NCBI GenBank assembly: GCA_018398765.1
Contig: JAHBMJ010000171.1
Location: 5,432-54,596, forward strand
Origin: Chromera velia
Lineage: Eukaryota; Sar; Chromeraceae
Direction: 5' to 3'
Length of the DNA: 49,165 nucleotides
Shown here in pieces: positions 1 through 11,164 of this stretch (positions within the stretch are counted from its first letter, which is position 1; each line of letters starts with the position of its first letter). Both the position numbers and the translations under genes were made by a program. Under the pieces are notes generated by a model. That model was not told the DNA's origin. It searched no databases and saw only the letters and a list, made by a program, of their open reading frames with translations.

Positions 1-925
1 ACAATCGGCAACAATCTGGTTAGCGCCTCCTAGGGAGTCTTTAATTCTGATTCAATTCAAAAGTTGCTATTATTACATGTTTTTTAGTAGTTTTAAAATT
101 CTGACTAGTTCTAGAATTCTAAATATAGACTCTTCCATAAAAAGTATGGTACTAAATTTATACTAAATTTAAATTTAGCCCCTAGAGTTTAACTCATACT
201 TTAAATTTAATATATTATTTGATGTACATAATTCATAAAATATTCGTTGAACCACTAATATAGATAGGATAGCAGAGGATTTAATCTTCCGGGATAATAA
301 TGCATTCAATAGACATGTATGTTTTTAATTTCAAAAGTATTAATTGTGATTTAGTCATCCTCTTAGTGTTCAGTTAAGTGTTCAGTGCATTAGTTTCTTT
401 AAATGTGGATTATGTGGTTGTAAAACTAGTTGCAAAATAAAAACTAACATCATTTAATACCTAGTTTAATGAATGAATGAATGAATGAAGTTGGCTTTGC
501 TAGAGTGGAGCCGTGCTCCCAGCAGCCCATGTTCATGCAAGAGATACACTAAATTTATGACTCGGACTAAAATGCAGTATTATATCTTACTACTATTACT
601 GTACATGGTACTAGTACTACTAATATTACACATTTGGGGACTTATATGTGATAAAGTAGTAATTACTAATGTAAGACTAGCTAAATTGCTGACAGAGTCG
701 ACTCAGGACTACTAGTAGTACTCTGGACTACTCGATGGATCAGGACAAAACTGGTTGACAACCATAATTAAAATTTAAAAATGATTAATAAATGGAATTA
801 ATATATTGTCAGGGGCTAGGCTCCGACGGCTATATAGTCATTCATTAAAAAAAAAAATAAAAAAAATTGGATGCTAACCACTGGCATGACTAGTGGCATG
901 ATTCTCAAACTCTATAAGCAAGTGA
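1..925. other. AT-rich intergenic sequence
   Basis: I see no supportable gene here. The sequence is AT-rich and carries short tracts such as TACTAG and a (GAAT)n run near 469-489. The short open frame at 485-715 has no gene-like features and overlaps the repeat at 473-536. Composition resembles the AT-rich blocks at 24-28 kb and 41-46 kb rather than the gene-bearing segments. Confidence 0.6.
473..536 (+). repeat. Left copy of a 64-bp perfect inverted repeat
   Basis: This 64-base segment matches the reverse complement of 36858-36921 without a mismatch by eye. It consists of a short GAAT run followed by a non-repetitive core of about 46 bases containing the small palindrome GGAGC-CGT-GCTCC. 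The flanks of the two copies are unrelated. It may be the end of a dispersed transposon or a short dispersed repeat. Confidence 0.85.
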
Positions 926-2175
926 CTATAATTTAAGTTGAATTGCTAGCTGCATGGTTGTAGCCAATGACGTTGGCTTGCTTACTTTGTGTACTTTGTT
1001 CGATCTTTTTTTTTCTTTACCTCGTTTGTTCAGCATTTGCCGTCTATGCGTGCGGAGAGACGTCATTTGCAGGACAGCGTGAGCAATTTTACTCTTTGAT
1101 TTCCTCCCAAACTGGAAGTTGGGTAGTGAGCGATTGAGATGTGAAGAGGACCCTCTCTTCCTGAAGAACCCCTCGGACGGATGACCGCTTTGGTGCATGG
1201 GCTATGATGTCTGCCTGCCATCTTGAGAAAACAGTCTGTAAAGCTTCACATCACTTTGCAGTCCTTTCCCTCTCGTGCTGCTGAATGTCGTTGCTTCACC
1301 ATTTTCTTCTTGATGCATGCTCCAGTGGCCTGCAAACGGAGAGCATTCGGGGGAGCTAGGTGTAAATCGGATGGATGGATGGAACCCTTTTGGAGAATCC
1401 GAAATGGCCTTCTCATCGGTACTGTAATTTGGACCTTCTTTCCCTTCTTGACTCCACCTGCTAATTCATTTCTTCGGTTTGTGTCCTGTTCATTTCTTCG
1501 ATCATTCGTCCCTCTTTTTCATCATTGGTTCCTGATTCCGTGCCTCGATCGGCAAATTGGTTGATTGCCTGACTGCCGCTTGATTCTCATTGCTCAATGC
1601 TGAGGAGAAGAAGGAGACCAGATACGCAACACACGTGCATGGGCCGATGGCTTTTGAATACCTACTCGGGCGATGTCAACATGACAAACAAAAACGCAAA
1701 AAGAAAGAGGACCAGATCCTCGAGCTGGTCGAACGACAGCGCATGTGCGAAAGAGCAAACGGAGGGGGAAGAAAGACGCCAAAAGGAAAAGAATGGATGA
1801 AAGCGCTAAAAAGGGATTCATGGAAGACTCAGGCACTCAACCAAGGAAGAACTGAACGATGATGCAGGCGTGGAGTGAAAAGAAGGATGACAGGCTGTCT
1901 TTGTGTGAATGTGCGCAGCTGCTGGTTGACTCATGGACGACCGATGAAAAATGAGAGTTTGTGTTTTAACGACCAAAAGTTCACGCGGAGAAACACTTGA
2001 GGCTCGACTCACCATCATGCATGATTAATGAACGGTACGAAGAAAAAAAGAGACAACATCCTGGATGGATTGAGGGCAGCAGAATCAAGTGGAAAACCCG
2101 AATAAGAAGAATAACTCAGGATTGACTCATTAATTGTCTCGGCGCACAGAGAGAGAGACGTTTTATTACAGGCGG

Positions 2176-2211
<36 letters not shown>

Positions 2212-2221
2212 CGATGACTGG
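926..2221. other. 3' flank of the cysteine-repeat gene, no gene seen
   Basis: This stretch follows the stop codon of the minus-strand gene that ends at 2222 and presumably holds its 3' UTR. Open frames exist on both strands (for example 1590-1862 plus), but none shows splice borders, a recognisable domain or a persuasive start. A (CA)n run lies at 2177-2210. Confidence 0.5.
2177..2210. repeat. (CA)n microsatellite
   Basis: About 17 uninterrupted CA units lie just beyond the stop codon of the cysteine-repeat gene. On that gene's sense strand this is (TG)n. Confidence 0.95.
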
Positions 2222-2635
2222 CTAAGTGACTGACTGTAAAAGTGTTTGTCGCATCTGAAGCAAGGCCAACTTCTCCTCGAAATGGTCCTTACATTCGTCC
2301 GGCGTCTTTCCCGTCTTTACGCACTTCAACATCATGTCGCCTGCAATCGGCAGCATGCACTCTTCCATCGGCACCCCCCGCTCCTTTTCACATTTCTTTG
2401 CGCACAAGAAGAGTTTGATCTTTCCGCAGTCGGGTGCGCACGTGCACTCATAGAGCCCGTCCTCTGGCAAGTTCCCTTCTCGGAGCGCTTTGAGGATTTT
2501 ATCCTTCAGGTCTGCTGCATCCGACTCGTCCACTTCATCGTCTGATGAATCTCCACCGTCTCGTCCGTCGTCGTCTGATTTCTTTCCGGGGCCTGGATCG
2601 CTGGGCGAGAGGGGACCGAGCGTCTTATCCACAAT
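2222..2635 (-). CDS. Terminal exon with cysteine module 5
   Basis: The exon follows a TTGCAG acceptor and ends at TAG (2224-2222). It encodes a low-complexity Asp/Ser/Gly acidic stretch and then the fifth cysteine module (Tyr-Glu-Cys start, paired C-x3-C, Pro, final Cys), followed by a short helical tail. GTCAGT just before the stop could be another donor, but I found no convincing exon beyond it. Confidence 0.65.
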   Translation of the reverse strand: MVDKTLGPLSPSDPGPGKKSDDDGRDGGDSSDDEVDESDAADLKDKILKALREGNLPEDGLYECTCAPDCGKIKLFLCAKKCEKERGVPMEECMLPIAGDMMLKCVKTGKTPDECKDHFEEKLALLQMRQTLLQSVT

Positions 2636-3154
2636 CTGCAAGCGCTCATGCAGGAGAGGACGTGGAGCTGATGTGATTGTGAATCGAGGCGCGTAGCAAA
2701 CCTCGTGAAAATTATCACCATACTTTCCGTGATATTCGTGTGATGGAGCTCATGAATGTGCATCCAAACAAACACTGCATGATAGCGAGTGCGACCGTAG
2801 AAGCAAAGGGGAATAGTTGGACATGCTTATATTAGCTCATCCATCCACTAGGTCATTGACTGACCCCCTTCATGCTGTCGCTTGCAAGAACGTTTAGAGG
2901 GCTCTGGAGCTTTGATCTCTCCTTTGACATTTCCTCGGCTCCAGGAAGGGTGTCGAGGACTTTCTGCAGGCAAAAATCAATTCATTGTGCAGTGGAAGAC
3001 AGCAAGCAAGCAAGCAAGCAGGCAAGCATACACAGAGAGTTTCTTTACTCATGCAGACTCACAGAAAGAAAACGAATCAAGAAGGAAGCACCTTTCTGTA
3101 GTCACAGGTCTACCAGGAAATAAGCCCGGCTGAAAAGTCAATCGAGGACGCGTG

Positions 3155-3185
<31 letters not shown>

Positions 3186-3847
3186 ATACACAACCAAATC
3201 TTCCTCAAGTCCCTCACCTAGATTTCATTGAAAGCACTCCTGAAAGAAACTCCATAATTAAATTCAGTCTCCTTCTCCGAATGCATTAGCTGACCTTCCC
3301 TCATTCCACAAATTGTTGAGTAGGGACCCAAACCGTTAATTTGCATCGATCAGTGAGCTAGGGAAGTCTCCGACCGCCATCCCCTTCATTTAACTGACTG
3401 ACCTGGCTGAGTGCCATGGTGATCACCTCCCCGTCCACTTTGATCTCTGCCTTCTCCACTGCCTTCACGACCCCTCTGATGTTGGTGATCTGGAGGAACA
3501 CCGCGTCAACGAGACACTCCCGGATGTGTCTGGAGTCCTCGACAGGAAGAGGGAAGTAGATCTTCAGAAGCAGGCTCTTCAGACGCAGCACGTTCTCCTT
3601 GTCCGCCTGTGTGTTGAAGGGAGTCAAGAGAGACAAGGTGCAGAGTGTGAGTCTCAAAAGCAGAATCAGATATGTTCAAAGCAGTCTGGAATTCAAGACG
3701 AGATGGAAACAAAGAGAGAGAAACATAACTAGGAAAATGAGAGAAGAGAGACAGAGACAGAAAACGAAAAGGCCATTCTTCCGCTCAAGCATCGGTCCTG
3801 TTCTCTTTCTTGTCTTAAGAAGCCTCCGAGATCGGCAAGTCAACTCA

Positions 3848-3878
<31 letters not shown>

Positions 3879-6733
3879 GAAGAAAGAAAGAAAGAAAGAA
3901 ATGCCAATCGAGCGTGAATTGAAGAAGCGGAGTCGAAAGTCCACGAAAGAGAAAAAGGAGCACACAAAGAGAATTCAAAGCAACAAAACTTCAGGCTCTC
4001 CGGGACAAAGAACACAAAACAGCAGTCCCAATCGAGCCCCGCCGTAGAGCAACTGACCGCCTTAATCTGCACAAAAGCGAACACGCATGCAAAAAGAGAC
4101 AGGAAAGTTTTGGAAGTAAAAGTGGACTCACAGTCTTACGTCCAACAAGCGGAATTTTCATTAGCGACAACGAAAGTCACAGGTCAATTCAGAAAGATGG
4201 ACGATGACTCAGGGGCTTCAAGACGTCCTGTATGGAAAGTGGACGTCTATGCAGAGAGAATGTGCTCCCCCTACGACTTCATTGTCTCTTCAGAGAAGCG
4301 GAGAGACAAATTGTGGTCCTTATGGTAAGCTCTTCATATGCTGTCATGCTGGATGGGTTGGTGGACTGTCTTTGTTTGTCTGATCTCATCTGGCTCAAAT
4401 GACTTCACACAACCGACGGGCATGACACTTTGTCTTATCCGTTGCTTTGTATCATTTTTCACTTTTGTTTAGTTTGCCAACTCAGGTGCCTGACCGACTG
4501 ACTGGCTGTCTGACTGAATTTATGAATGACGCACGCAGAGAGTGGCTGACAGACCGCTTAATTGTCTGCCTGACTGACTGACTGACCAGTCTCGCTGCCG
4601 CCTGTTCCTGTGCTGTTGACTTTTCGTACAGATGGCGTGCAGTCGCGAGGGTGGGTTGGAAGTCCTCTTCCTGCAGGGGGGGGAAGGAGGTTGAACAATT
4701 CCTTGTTCCAGGATATAGATGGAAGAGAAAAAGGAATATTCAGAACAACGAACAAGAAGGAGGGAGGTTCCCCTGTTTCCACACTGTCTGTCGTCTGATC
4801 TCATCGTGTCAGAGTATGAGCACGACCAGTGAATGGTATGGAGATAGACATAGAATAAGACGAAAAGAATTCTTTTGAGAGAAATGGACTCGTGAGACGC
4901 AGAAGAGGGGAAAATCCTCTCTCTGTATTCCCACAAGCCTTCAGACAGTTAACTGACCATGGCTGTGTCCTTGCTGGGAAGGTTGGGTGCCACAGCCGTG
5001 ACGGGACTTCGGATAGTGTCGTCTGTCTCACTTGCCAACGAGAGAGACAGAGACTCTGCAAGCCTCTCCTGGTCCTGCAATTGCAGAAAACTGCTCTGTG
5101 GGTCCTCTCCTGTGGAGGAAAGCCAAGAGCGAAGGATTTTCAGCTTCCCCTGCTCTACCTGTGTCTCGACGGGAAATTGGAGGAAGGAGGGGTTGACCTC
5201 CGGATTTTCCTTCGTGATCGCATCGCAGTCGGGCTTTGGGAGAGTCTCTGCGCACTCTTTCTTGCAGTCCTCCATGACCTTCTCGCAGTCTGTCTCTTCT
5301 GACTCGCAGGCCTCCAGGTTGCACTTGTAGGGCTTCGGTGAGCTCTGGTACTGTCCGCATGATTTCCTCAGGTCGGGTGGCTTCTGGCGTTCCTCCTCCT
5401 CATCGCACTTCTTCCCCCCCGACTCAGGCTCCGTGTTCGATTGGTACCGTCCTCCTGCAAAAGAAGCAAACGCATGCAGGCAGTAGACGATCTCAATGTG
5501 CGTACAATCTCGTCCGTTCTCTCTGTCGCATCGTCTCTTGCGACTTTTGATGCGTTGTTCTCTTCTTGCTCATCAACAGCTGCCTCACAGTCTACTTTCT
5601 TTTTTTCAGAAGAACAGGCAGACAGACAAAAAAGGCGACTTCAGTCTGTAGAGAGAGATCTCTATGATAGGAATGCAAAAGAAGTGTATCGACGCCAGTC
5701 TGCCTCTCTACAAAGAATACAGCAAAGCAAGCTTGCATGAACAAGACAAGCAGATGCATGTCCAGCCTGTTTCGTAACAGAGGAAGGCAGAAGCACTTTT
5801 GAACCTCTTCTTCAATGACTGATTGACAGACTCACTGACTTTTGGTGGGGTCTCTACTGTGTGGGGATCTTCTCGAGTCGCTGTCCTGAGAATCGTCTAC
5901 CACTCTCTTCTTCTGGGGTCTGTTCACAACGACGCACTTCTTGTTTGTCTCACAATTTCTCAGGTTATCGCACTTCTTCGGTGGAATCGTCCCAAGACCC
6001 TTGCAGTCCTCCACACACTTCGGAGCTTCCATCCCTTCAGTGCACTCAAATTTTTCGGGCTGGGGTTCGGGGTTGTCTTCGTGCTCTGGTGTGGCCACCG
6101 AATCTATGTTCTCGTCAATCTCATCGCACTTTTCTTCTGGCACTTTGCCCAGCTCTTTGCACTCCTTGATGCACTCCTTGATCTTGTCTGCACAGTCGGG
6201 CTTGCAGGACTCGAGATCACATGTATAGACTTCCTCGTCCTCGCTGGGCAGATCTGTGGTGACTGTGAGCCGATCTATGTCCAGTTCCCTGCAGGTGTCC
6301 TCCGGGAGGTCGGATTCGGAGATGCACTCATTCTGGCATTGCTCTATCTCGGCTGAGCAGCTGTCCTCCTGACACTCCTCCCGATTTAGTTTGCACTCAA
6401 ATCTGTTGTCGTCGAAATCCTGCAGGCAGGCAGTAGGGGCACAGGGGACGTTTGTCCGTGGCGATTTTGCATAGATGTCGTACACAAGAAATGACGTCAG
6501 TCATCACTCAGAGAAGAAGTTGTAGAGTGATGAAAATTCCAGGAAGAGAAAGGAAAGAAAACTCCCACCCTGACAGAATTGGACAGCTGAGGGCACTGAA
6601 GAAACAAAAGAAATACCTCCGAGGACATGCAGACTCATTCATGTGCACAAAGACCTTTGGACAAGTGCATGGTGGTCAATGACAGTGTAACATCTGTCTC
6701 ACTGTCTGTCGTACTCTCTCTCTCTCTCTCCCA

Positions 6734-6777
<44 letters not shown>

Positions 6778-8081
6778 ACCCGAAACCCGAGGTGGGAGAG
6801 AGGAAGCTTGCATCTTGAAGGTCCTCTCAAAACTCACGTTTTGAGGGCCTGGCTTTGAGGGTTTGGGGTTCTCCTTCTTCTTCTTTTTCGGAGACGGCGG
6901 AGGGGCCCCCGCATCGTCACTCCAAAAGGGCTGCGTGCATGGGGGAATTGGGGCGGCAGAGAAAGCGGGTGGAAGATTGATCCCATCCATTACGTTGCAC
7001 TCGCCTGTGTGTCAGCAGAACAATGTCTCTTTTTTCGTTTGCTGTGGACGAGGAAAGGGGGTCGCCGGAAAACGATTGCGAAAAAAACTGCGCAAATGAG
7101 GGGGTAAATGCGATTGACATGACAGAAGAGAAGTACGAAGAGACGTCGCTTAGATGCGATTCAAAAGCATGTCAGGCTTTGCCTTATCTTTTTTACAAAG
7201 TCCACTTTTCGATCTCAAGAAGCACATTGCCAGCAGCGTCCGCAACCTAACAGTCCCACACGTTTCCCTGATTACATGCGTGTGCACTCACCGTCTTGAA
7301 TCTGGACCCCCCCACGTCACAGATCTTGGGTCCCTCTCCCTCCTTATAGTCGAAGCTCCCGCACTCATCGTTGGCGGACCAGTCAGCAAGGAACTTCTGC
7401 ACATACATGCATTTAGCCTCAAAGAAATGCGAACAGACGAAAAGGAGGGTATACAGATCAGGTATGCTGTTGTCTTCTTTCGGATAAAGTAGAATTGTGG
7501 GCCGCCTCTCCCTCCATTTCCATCTCGCTCAGTTGGGGGAAGTCTGTTCAAAGGCACAACACTAACCACACGGCTTCCCACAAAGAGGAACGATCCCCTG
7601 CACCCCCCCACTCACTCCCACAGTCTGCATCTCCAGATCCCCCTCCTGCAGGTCTCCCTGAGTCGACTCGCGGAGAAGCTTCACCTGCAGGAAGGTAGAC
7701 AGAGAGCGAGGGTGGGGAAGACCAACAGAGACAACGACTGAGAGAGGAGGGCGGGCAGAGGCAATCACATCCACTGTCACACCTCCCATGAGACCACTAA
7801 TCTCTTCCCAACTAACCAAAGAGAAGAGCTCAAAGAGAGAAGAGATGCAGAAAACTGTCGATTCGCTAGCCTCTTCTTCAACACCAATTTCTTCATTTCT
7901 TGTTCGTTCAAGTTCCTGCCGACCTACCGAATAGTATTCTGCTGCCATCTCGGAGGCTTCTCTCAGAGCTCTGGTGCTCTCCTGTCTGTCCGGGAGGACG
8001 CCATGACTCTGCACGCAAGCCAACAGAAAGAAGCATATAGAGTCGTTAAAGACAGACAGACAGACAGACAGACAGACAGGC

Positions 8082-8116
<35 letters not shown>

Positions 8117-8848
8117 GAGTCAGACCAATCGACACGCCTGGGGGCAAAAGAGAGAGAAAGGTCCTTACGAAAAGCAGAATCTCACAACGAGAGCAGACCA
8201 TTAGACCCAAATCTCTTCCACTAAATTCCCTCCAAACTTCCTCTTGTTGCAGTGCTTCTACACCACAGAGCCTCGATCGACCCTTTGGGCGCAAAGACCC
8301 AGGAGCAAAGACCAGACATTCATTCTTTCTCGATAGACCCCAGAACACCAACCGACCTCCTCATCAGAGAAGACAGCCATCATAGTCGCAACCTTTTGGG
8401 GCCATTGACGATCGACCTGGAAGCAGAAATTCAATGTATCGAAAGTGGATGGACGCAGCAGAGACCTTCCTATGAAGAGCGAGAGGAGAAGAGGGTCTTG
8501 ACACAAGCATGTGAGATGCAGAGGATGGACAGACTTCATTTCAAATCCACGCATCATGAACCACAGAACTCCTGATTCTGCTTGAGCCTCCAATTCCGCT
8601 TCTTTCTCTCTAGTCCAGTGCCTCTGGCATCAAATTCTGTTTTCTCCGGTCGAGAGAACGTCACCTCTGATAAGAGATAACCGCACAGTCAAGAGAGAGG
8701 AGCAAACGGGCGCGTCCCAGAAAAGGAGAAAACGGGGCAAGTGGAAGGAGTACGACCGTCCGAACGAAGCGCAGAAAGGAGAGACGGAAAACATGGAGAA
8801 AAGACGGGGGGAAGCACGAGACCGACGTTTCGAATCTGCACACAAAAA

Positions 8849-8884
<36 letters not shown>

Positions 8885-9356
8885 GGAAACAATGAAGCAA
8901 GCATGAGAACAAATCCATGACGAAGCTGGAACATCACGCATCATCACGTCAATCGAGTTTCTCCCTTTCCCGTCTCTTCTCTTCTCTTCATTTCCATTCT
9001 CTGTTCGTCCCTAGCTGCCCTCCCTCCTTCTTTCTTTCGAATCAACCTCCTTTGTTTGATCAATTCATGAGAAATCAATAGAGGATAGAGGGACGTTGGA
9101 TTCCTTTAAACAAAACAATGCAGCCTGGCCCACTTTCCTTCGAGTGCCGCTTCTTTTGTACGTGTGTATGCGTGCGTGTGTTGGTGTATCTGTTTGTGCG
9201 GGTGTAACCGACCCCCAACTGCTCTTGAGTTGGCCGGAGAATCTTCTTCATTTTCTGTCAGATGAAGTACTGAGAACCGACCGTATCATATTTTCACACT
9301 GTCATTTTCCCGTCATTCTTCATCGAAAACTAAATGCGTGTGAGAGAAAGCGAGAA

Positions 9357-9391
<35 letters not shown>

Positions 9392-11164
9392 GAGTGGGGG
9401 GGAGTGAGAGGGAGAGGGAGAAGGAGAGCGTGGGTGTCTCCAGTGAGGAGAAGAGCATGAAACCTTCTGAAGGCAAAGGAGCACAGAAACCGACCAACCA
9501 GTCGAATTGCCGTGGCTCTGTCCGTCTTTGCCTGCCACGCCTGTCTCAGAGCTCCCTGTACCACATTGGACTGGGGCTGCACGAACGAACAACAAAAAGA
9601 GAAAGAGAGAGAAAAAGATCCGTCAGTTCGCATTCAGCGGATCACTTTCAGCTAGTAGGAGGGTGTGAAAAGGCAGCTTGCTTTGTCTTGCCTCTCTCGA
9701 AGGTCTACAGCAAGACTGTTTCTGCACCATGATCCATGAATGACACAGTTGCAGAAACGATAGAAAGAGCTTACGAAGGGAAAAGAGAAAATCAAATAGC
9801 CGGTTGCTCGATACTCTCAATTCACTGGCTCCTGAATGACTGCCTCGAGAATTCCCTGACCGGCAGACTCACGCACGGACTCTCTGACTGAAGAAGTCAC
9901 TGCTGAATGAAGAACAGACAGACGCACGCAGACACTCCAACAAACACGAAGGCAGCAGTCAGACAGCAGACAGACAGGGTGAGAGAGAAGTTGGCCGACA
10001 TTTCAAGTCACGCAAAAAAAAAAAAAAACTGACCACTCTGGGGCAGTCCAGTAGAGTTCTCGGAGCCTCAAGTCTGAACGTTCCGGCGTTCTTCAGAGAG
10101 AGGTCAGTGGTCACATTCGCAAGTGAAAGCCCTGAAGAAGCACCAAGAGCGCTTTCCTGCAAGAGCACGACTCCAAATAGTAAAAACTCAAATATTGGCA
10201 TGTCCATCTCTGTGTCGGAGAAGCATTCAAGCGGGGGTGCAGACACACAAAGAGAAAAGAGAAGAGGACTCAAGAGGGTATATGCATACAATTAAGACAC
10301 ATAGTCGCACAAGCGCAAACGCCCACTCACTCAGCCACCCACCGACCAACGCTCGCACGAGCGAATGAAGTGTGCACAGACAGACATGCCTGAATGAATG
10401 ACAGAGTTTCAAAAAAAGCTCTCGAACCAGATCAGAAGGGGCCCCACTCACATTCAATGTCATCAGGTCTCCTGCGGTCCCGTTGCCCCCCCTGGGTGTG
10501 GAGGGAGTCACTGTGACCGTCCCCGTCCGAAGAGAGCCCATGAAGCGCTGCAGAAGTGCGACAGTCCCTCCCAAAAGAGAGGTGCTTTCGCCTTCTGCCC
10601 CTGACGCTGTCCCCCTTTCAGTCTCATTCCACCCGCTTACTTCACTCTTCTGGGCCTTCTGGCTAAAGGACACAGAGGTTGGAACTGCCCCCTGCTTGGG
10701 CCCGTCCAGAGAGGCAGGGGGAAGGGTGGAGATCCGACGGACCGCCTGCAGAAGGGGCGGGAGGGGGACTGTGCCGTTCGAGAGGGGCTGAGAGGCAGAG
10801 GGCGGGGCTGCTTGGGGTGTCCGCTCAGTCTGAGTCCCACTGGAGGGGATCAGGGGAGACCCTCCATGGAGGAAGAGTGACACCTTCCCGCTCTGCGTGA
10901 CATCAGCCTGTAGACCTGCAGGTGCATGGACAGGGGAAGAGGGAAGGAGTGTGAGATCTTTCAGGCCATCTCGCGGTAGACGGACAACTTCCATCGTCAT
11001 TTTGAGTCCCACGGGAAGCGGTCAGTCAATCAGATGCCAAATGTGTGCATGTATGTATATACGCAAAGGTGGTTGAACAGGGCCCAAGTGATCGATGGAG
11101 GCTGACCGATGAGGACTACACAGGCGAGCAAGAGGACCGACGACGGTTTCGTCTCTCTTGGCAT
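2222..11164 (-). CDS. Multi-exon secreted cysteine-module repeat protein
   Basis: I do not recognise the family. Proposed exons, 5' to 3': 11164-11107, 10987-10452, 10156-10034, 9576-9499, 8835-8827, 8416-8357, 8008-7928, 7684-7616, 7396-7292, 6999-6838, 6419-5840, 5454-4958, 4670-4587, 4067-4059, 3606-3403, 2963-2865, 2635-2222. Each has AG and GT borders and phases join. Exon 1 encodes a likely signal peptide with hydrophobic core VLLLACVVLI. Exon 2 is Ser/Thr/Pro-rich. Later exons carry five copies of a module: aromatic-x-Cys, Cys, Cys, Ile/Val-x-x-Cys-x3-Cys, Pro, Cys. This suggests a secreted or surface protein with helical disulphide-linked repeats. Weak points are the exon 1/2 junction (poor acceptor), the 6999 acceptor and the two 9-base microexons. 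It could be two genes. Introns are full of microsatellites. Confidence 0.6.
3153..3186. repeat. (GCAG)n microsatellite in an intron
   Basis: Eight or so GCAG units lie within the intron between the exons at 3606-3403 and 2963-2865. A related (GCAA)n run lies at 3001-3029 in the same intron, close to the acceptor. Confidence 0.9.
3403..3606 (-). CDS. Helical exon of the cysteine-repeat gene
   Basis: This 204-base exon has an ACACAG acceptor and a CAG/GTCAGT donor, phase 0 at both ends. It encodes 68 residues rich in Lys, Glu, Leu and Val with an amphipathic pattern and one Cys. It is the clearest exon without a cysteine module. No domain is recognised. Confidence 0.65.
3848..3901. repeat. (GAAA)n microsatellite in an intron
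   Basis: About 13 GAAA units with one interruption lie inside the intron upstream of the 3606-3403 exon. On the sense strand of the gene it is (TTTC)n. Confidence 0.9.
4059..4067 (-). CDS. Candidate 9-base microexon
   Basis: Nine bases encoding Ile-Lys-Ala lie between a pyrimidine-rich GTGCAG acceptor and a GTCAGT donor, phase 0. The borders match the neighbouring exons closely. A similar candidate lies at 8827-8835. No transcript evidence is available to me. Confidence 0.4.
4958..5454 (-). CDS. Exon with cysteine module 4
   Basis: This 497-base exon begins after TTGCAG with two bases that complete a codon left by the 5840 donor. This is the only phase-1 junction between module exons, and it fits exactly. 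It encodes an acidic Lys/Glu stretch, the fourth module (Tyr-Lys-Cys to Pro-x-x-Cys) and a long Ser/Leu/Gln-rich helical tail, ending at ATG/GTCAGT. Confidence 0.7.
5840..6419 (-). CDS. Exon with cysteine modules 1 to 3
   Basis: This 580-base exon follows a CTGCAG acceptor and encodes three tandem modules that start Phe-Glu-Cys, Tyr-Thr-Cys and Phe-Glu-Cys. Modules 1 and 2 have all six cysteines; module 3 is short and lacks the middle pair. Acidic linkers of Asp, Glu and Pro separate them. The exon ends in phase 1 before GTCAGTGAGT. Confidence 0.75.
6732..6778. repeat. (CA)n(GA)n compound microsatellite
   Basis: A CA run passes directly into a GA run inside the intron between the 6999-6838 and 6419-5840 exons. 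On the sense strand it reads (TC)n(TG)n. Confidence 0.95.
8051..8114. repeat. (ACAG)n microsatellite in an intron
   Basis: About 16 ACAG units with one variant unit lie about 40 bases upstream, on the gene's sense strand, of the exon at 8008-7928. The sense-strand reading is (CTGT)n. Confidence 0.95.
8827..8835 (-). CDS. Candidate 9-base microexon
   Basis: Nine bases encoding Ile-Arg-Asn lie between a GTGCAG acceptor, itself preceded by T-rich and (TG)n sequence, and a GTCGGT donor, phase 0. Chance is a real alternative. The similarity to the 4059-4067 candidate in size, phase and borders is the main argument for it. Confidence 0.3.
8851..8882. repeat. (CA)n microsatellite in an intron
   Basis: About 16 CA units lie just upstream (sense strand) of the 8835-8827 microexon candidate, where they form part of a (TG)n-plus-T tract before its acceptor. 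Confidence 0.9.
9356..9391. repeat. (GA)n/(CAGA)n microsatellite
   Basis: A short GA run followed by six or seven CAGA units lies in the intron downstream of the 9576-9499 exon. Confidence 0.85.
10452..10987 (-). CDS. Exon 2 of the cysteine-repeat gene
   Basis: The exon encodes about 178 residues rich in Ser, Thr, Pro and Gly with several Asn-x-Ser/Thr sites and ends at AAT/GTGAGT in phase 0. An in-frame ATG at 11000 in an acceptable context is the alternative start if the signal-peptide exon at 11164-11107 is not joined to it. Confidence 0.55.
11107..11164 (-). CDS. Candidate signal-peptide exon
   Basis: An ATG at 11164 opens a frame with a charged start (Arg, Glu, Lys) and a ten-residue hydrophobic core, typical of a signal peptide. 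A GTCAGC donor follows after 19 codons plus one base, and the frame resumes in phase at 10987. The acceptor there (GAAG) lacks a pyrimidine tract, so the junction is tentative. Confidence 0.4.

Noticed and set aside
485-715. Plus-strand frame with a hydrophobic run
   Set aside because: AT-rich sequence gives Leu/Tyr runs by chance, and the start lies inside the 64-bp repeat.
1590-1862. Plus-strand frame of 90 codons rich in Lys, Arg and Glu
   Set aside because: It lies in the 3' flank of a minus-strand gene and has no splice borders, domain or conserved pattern; the composition alone explains it.
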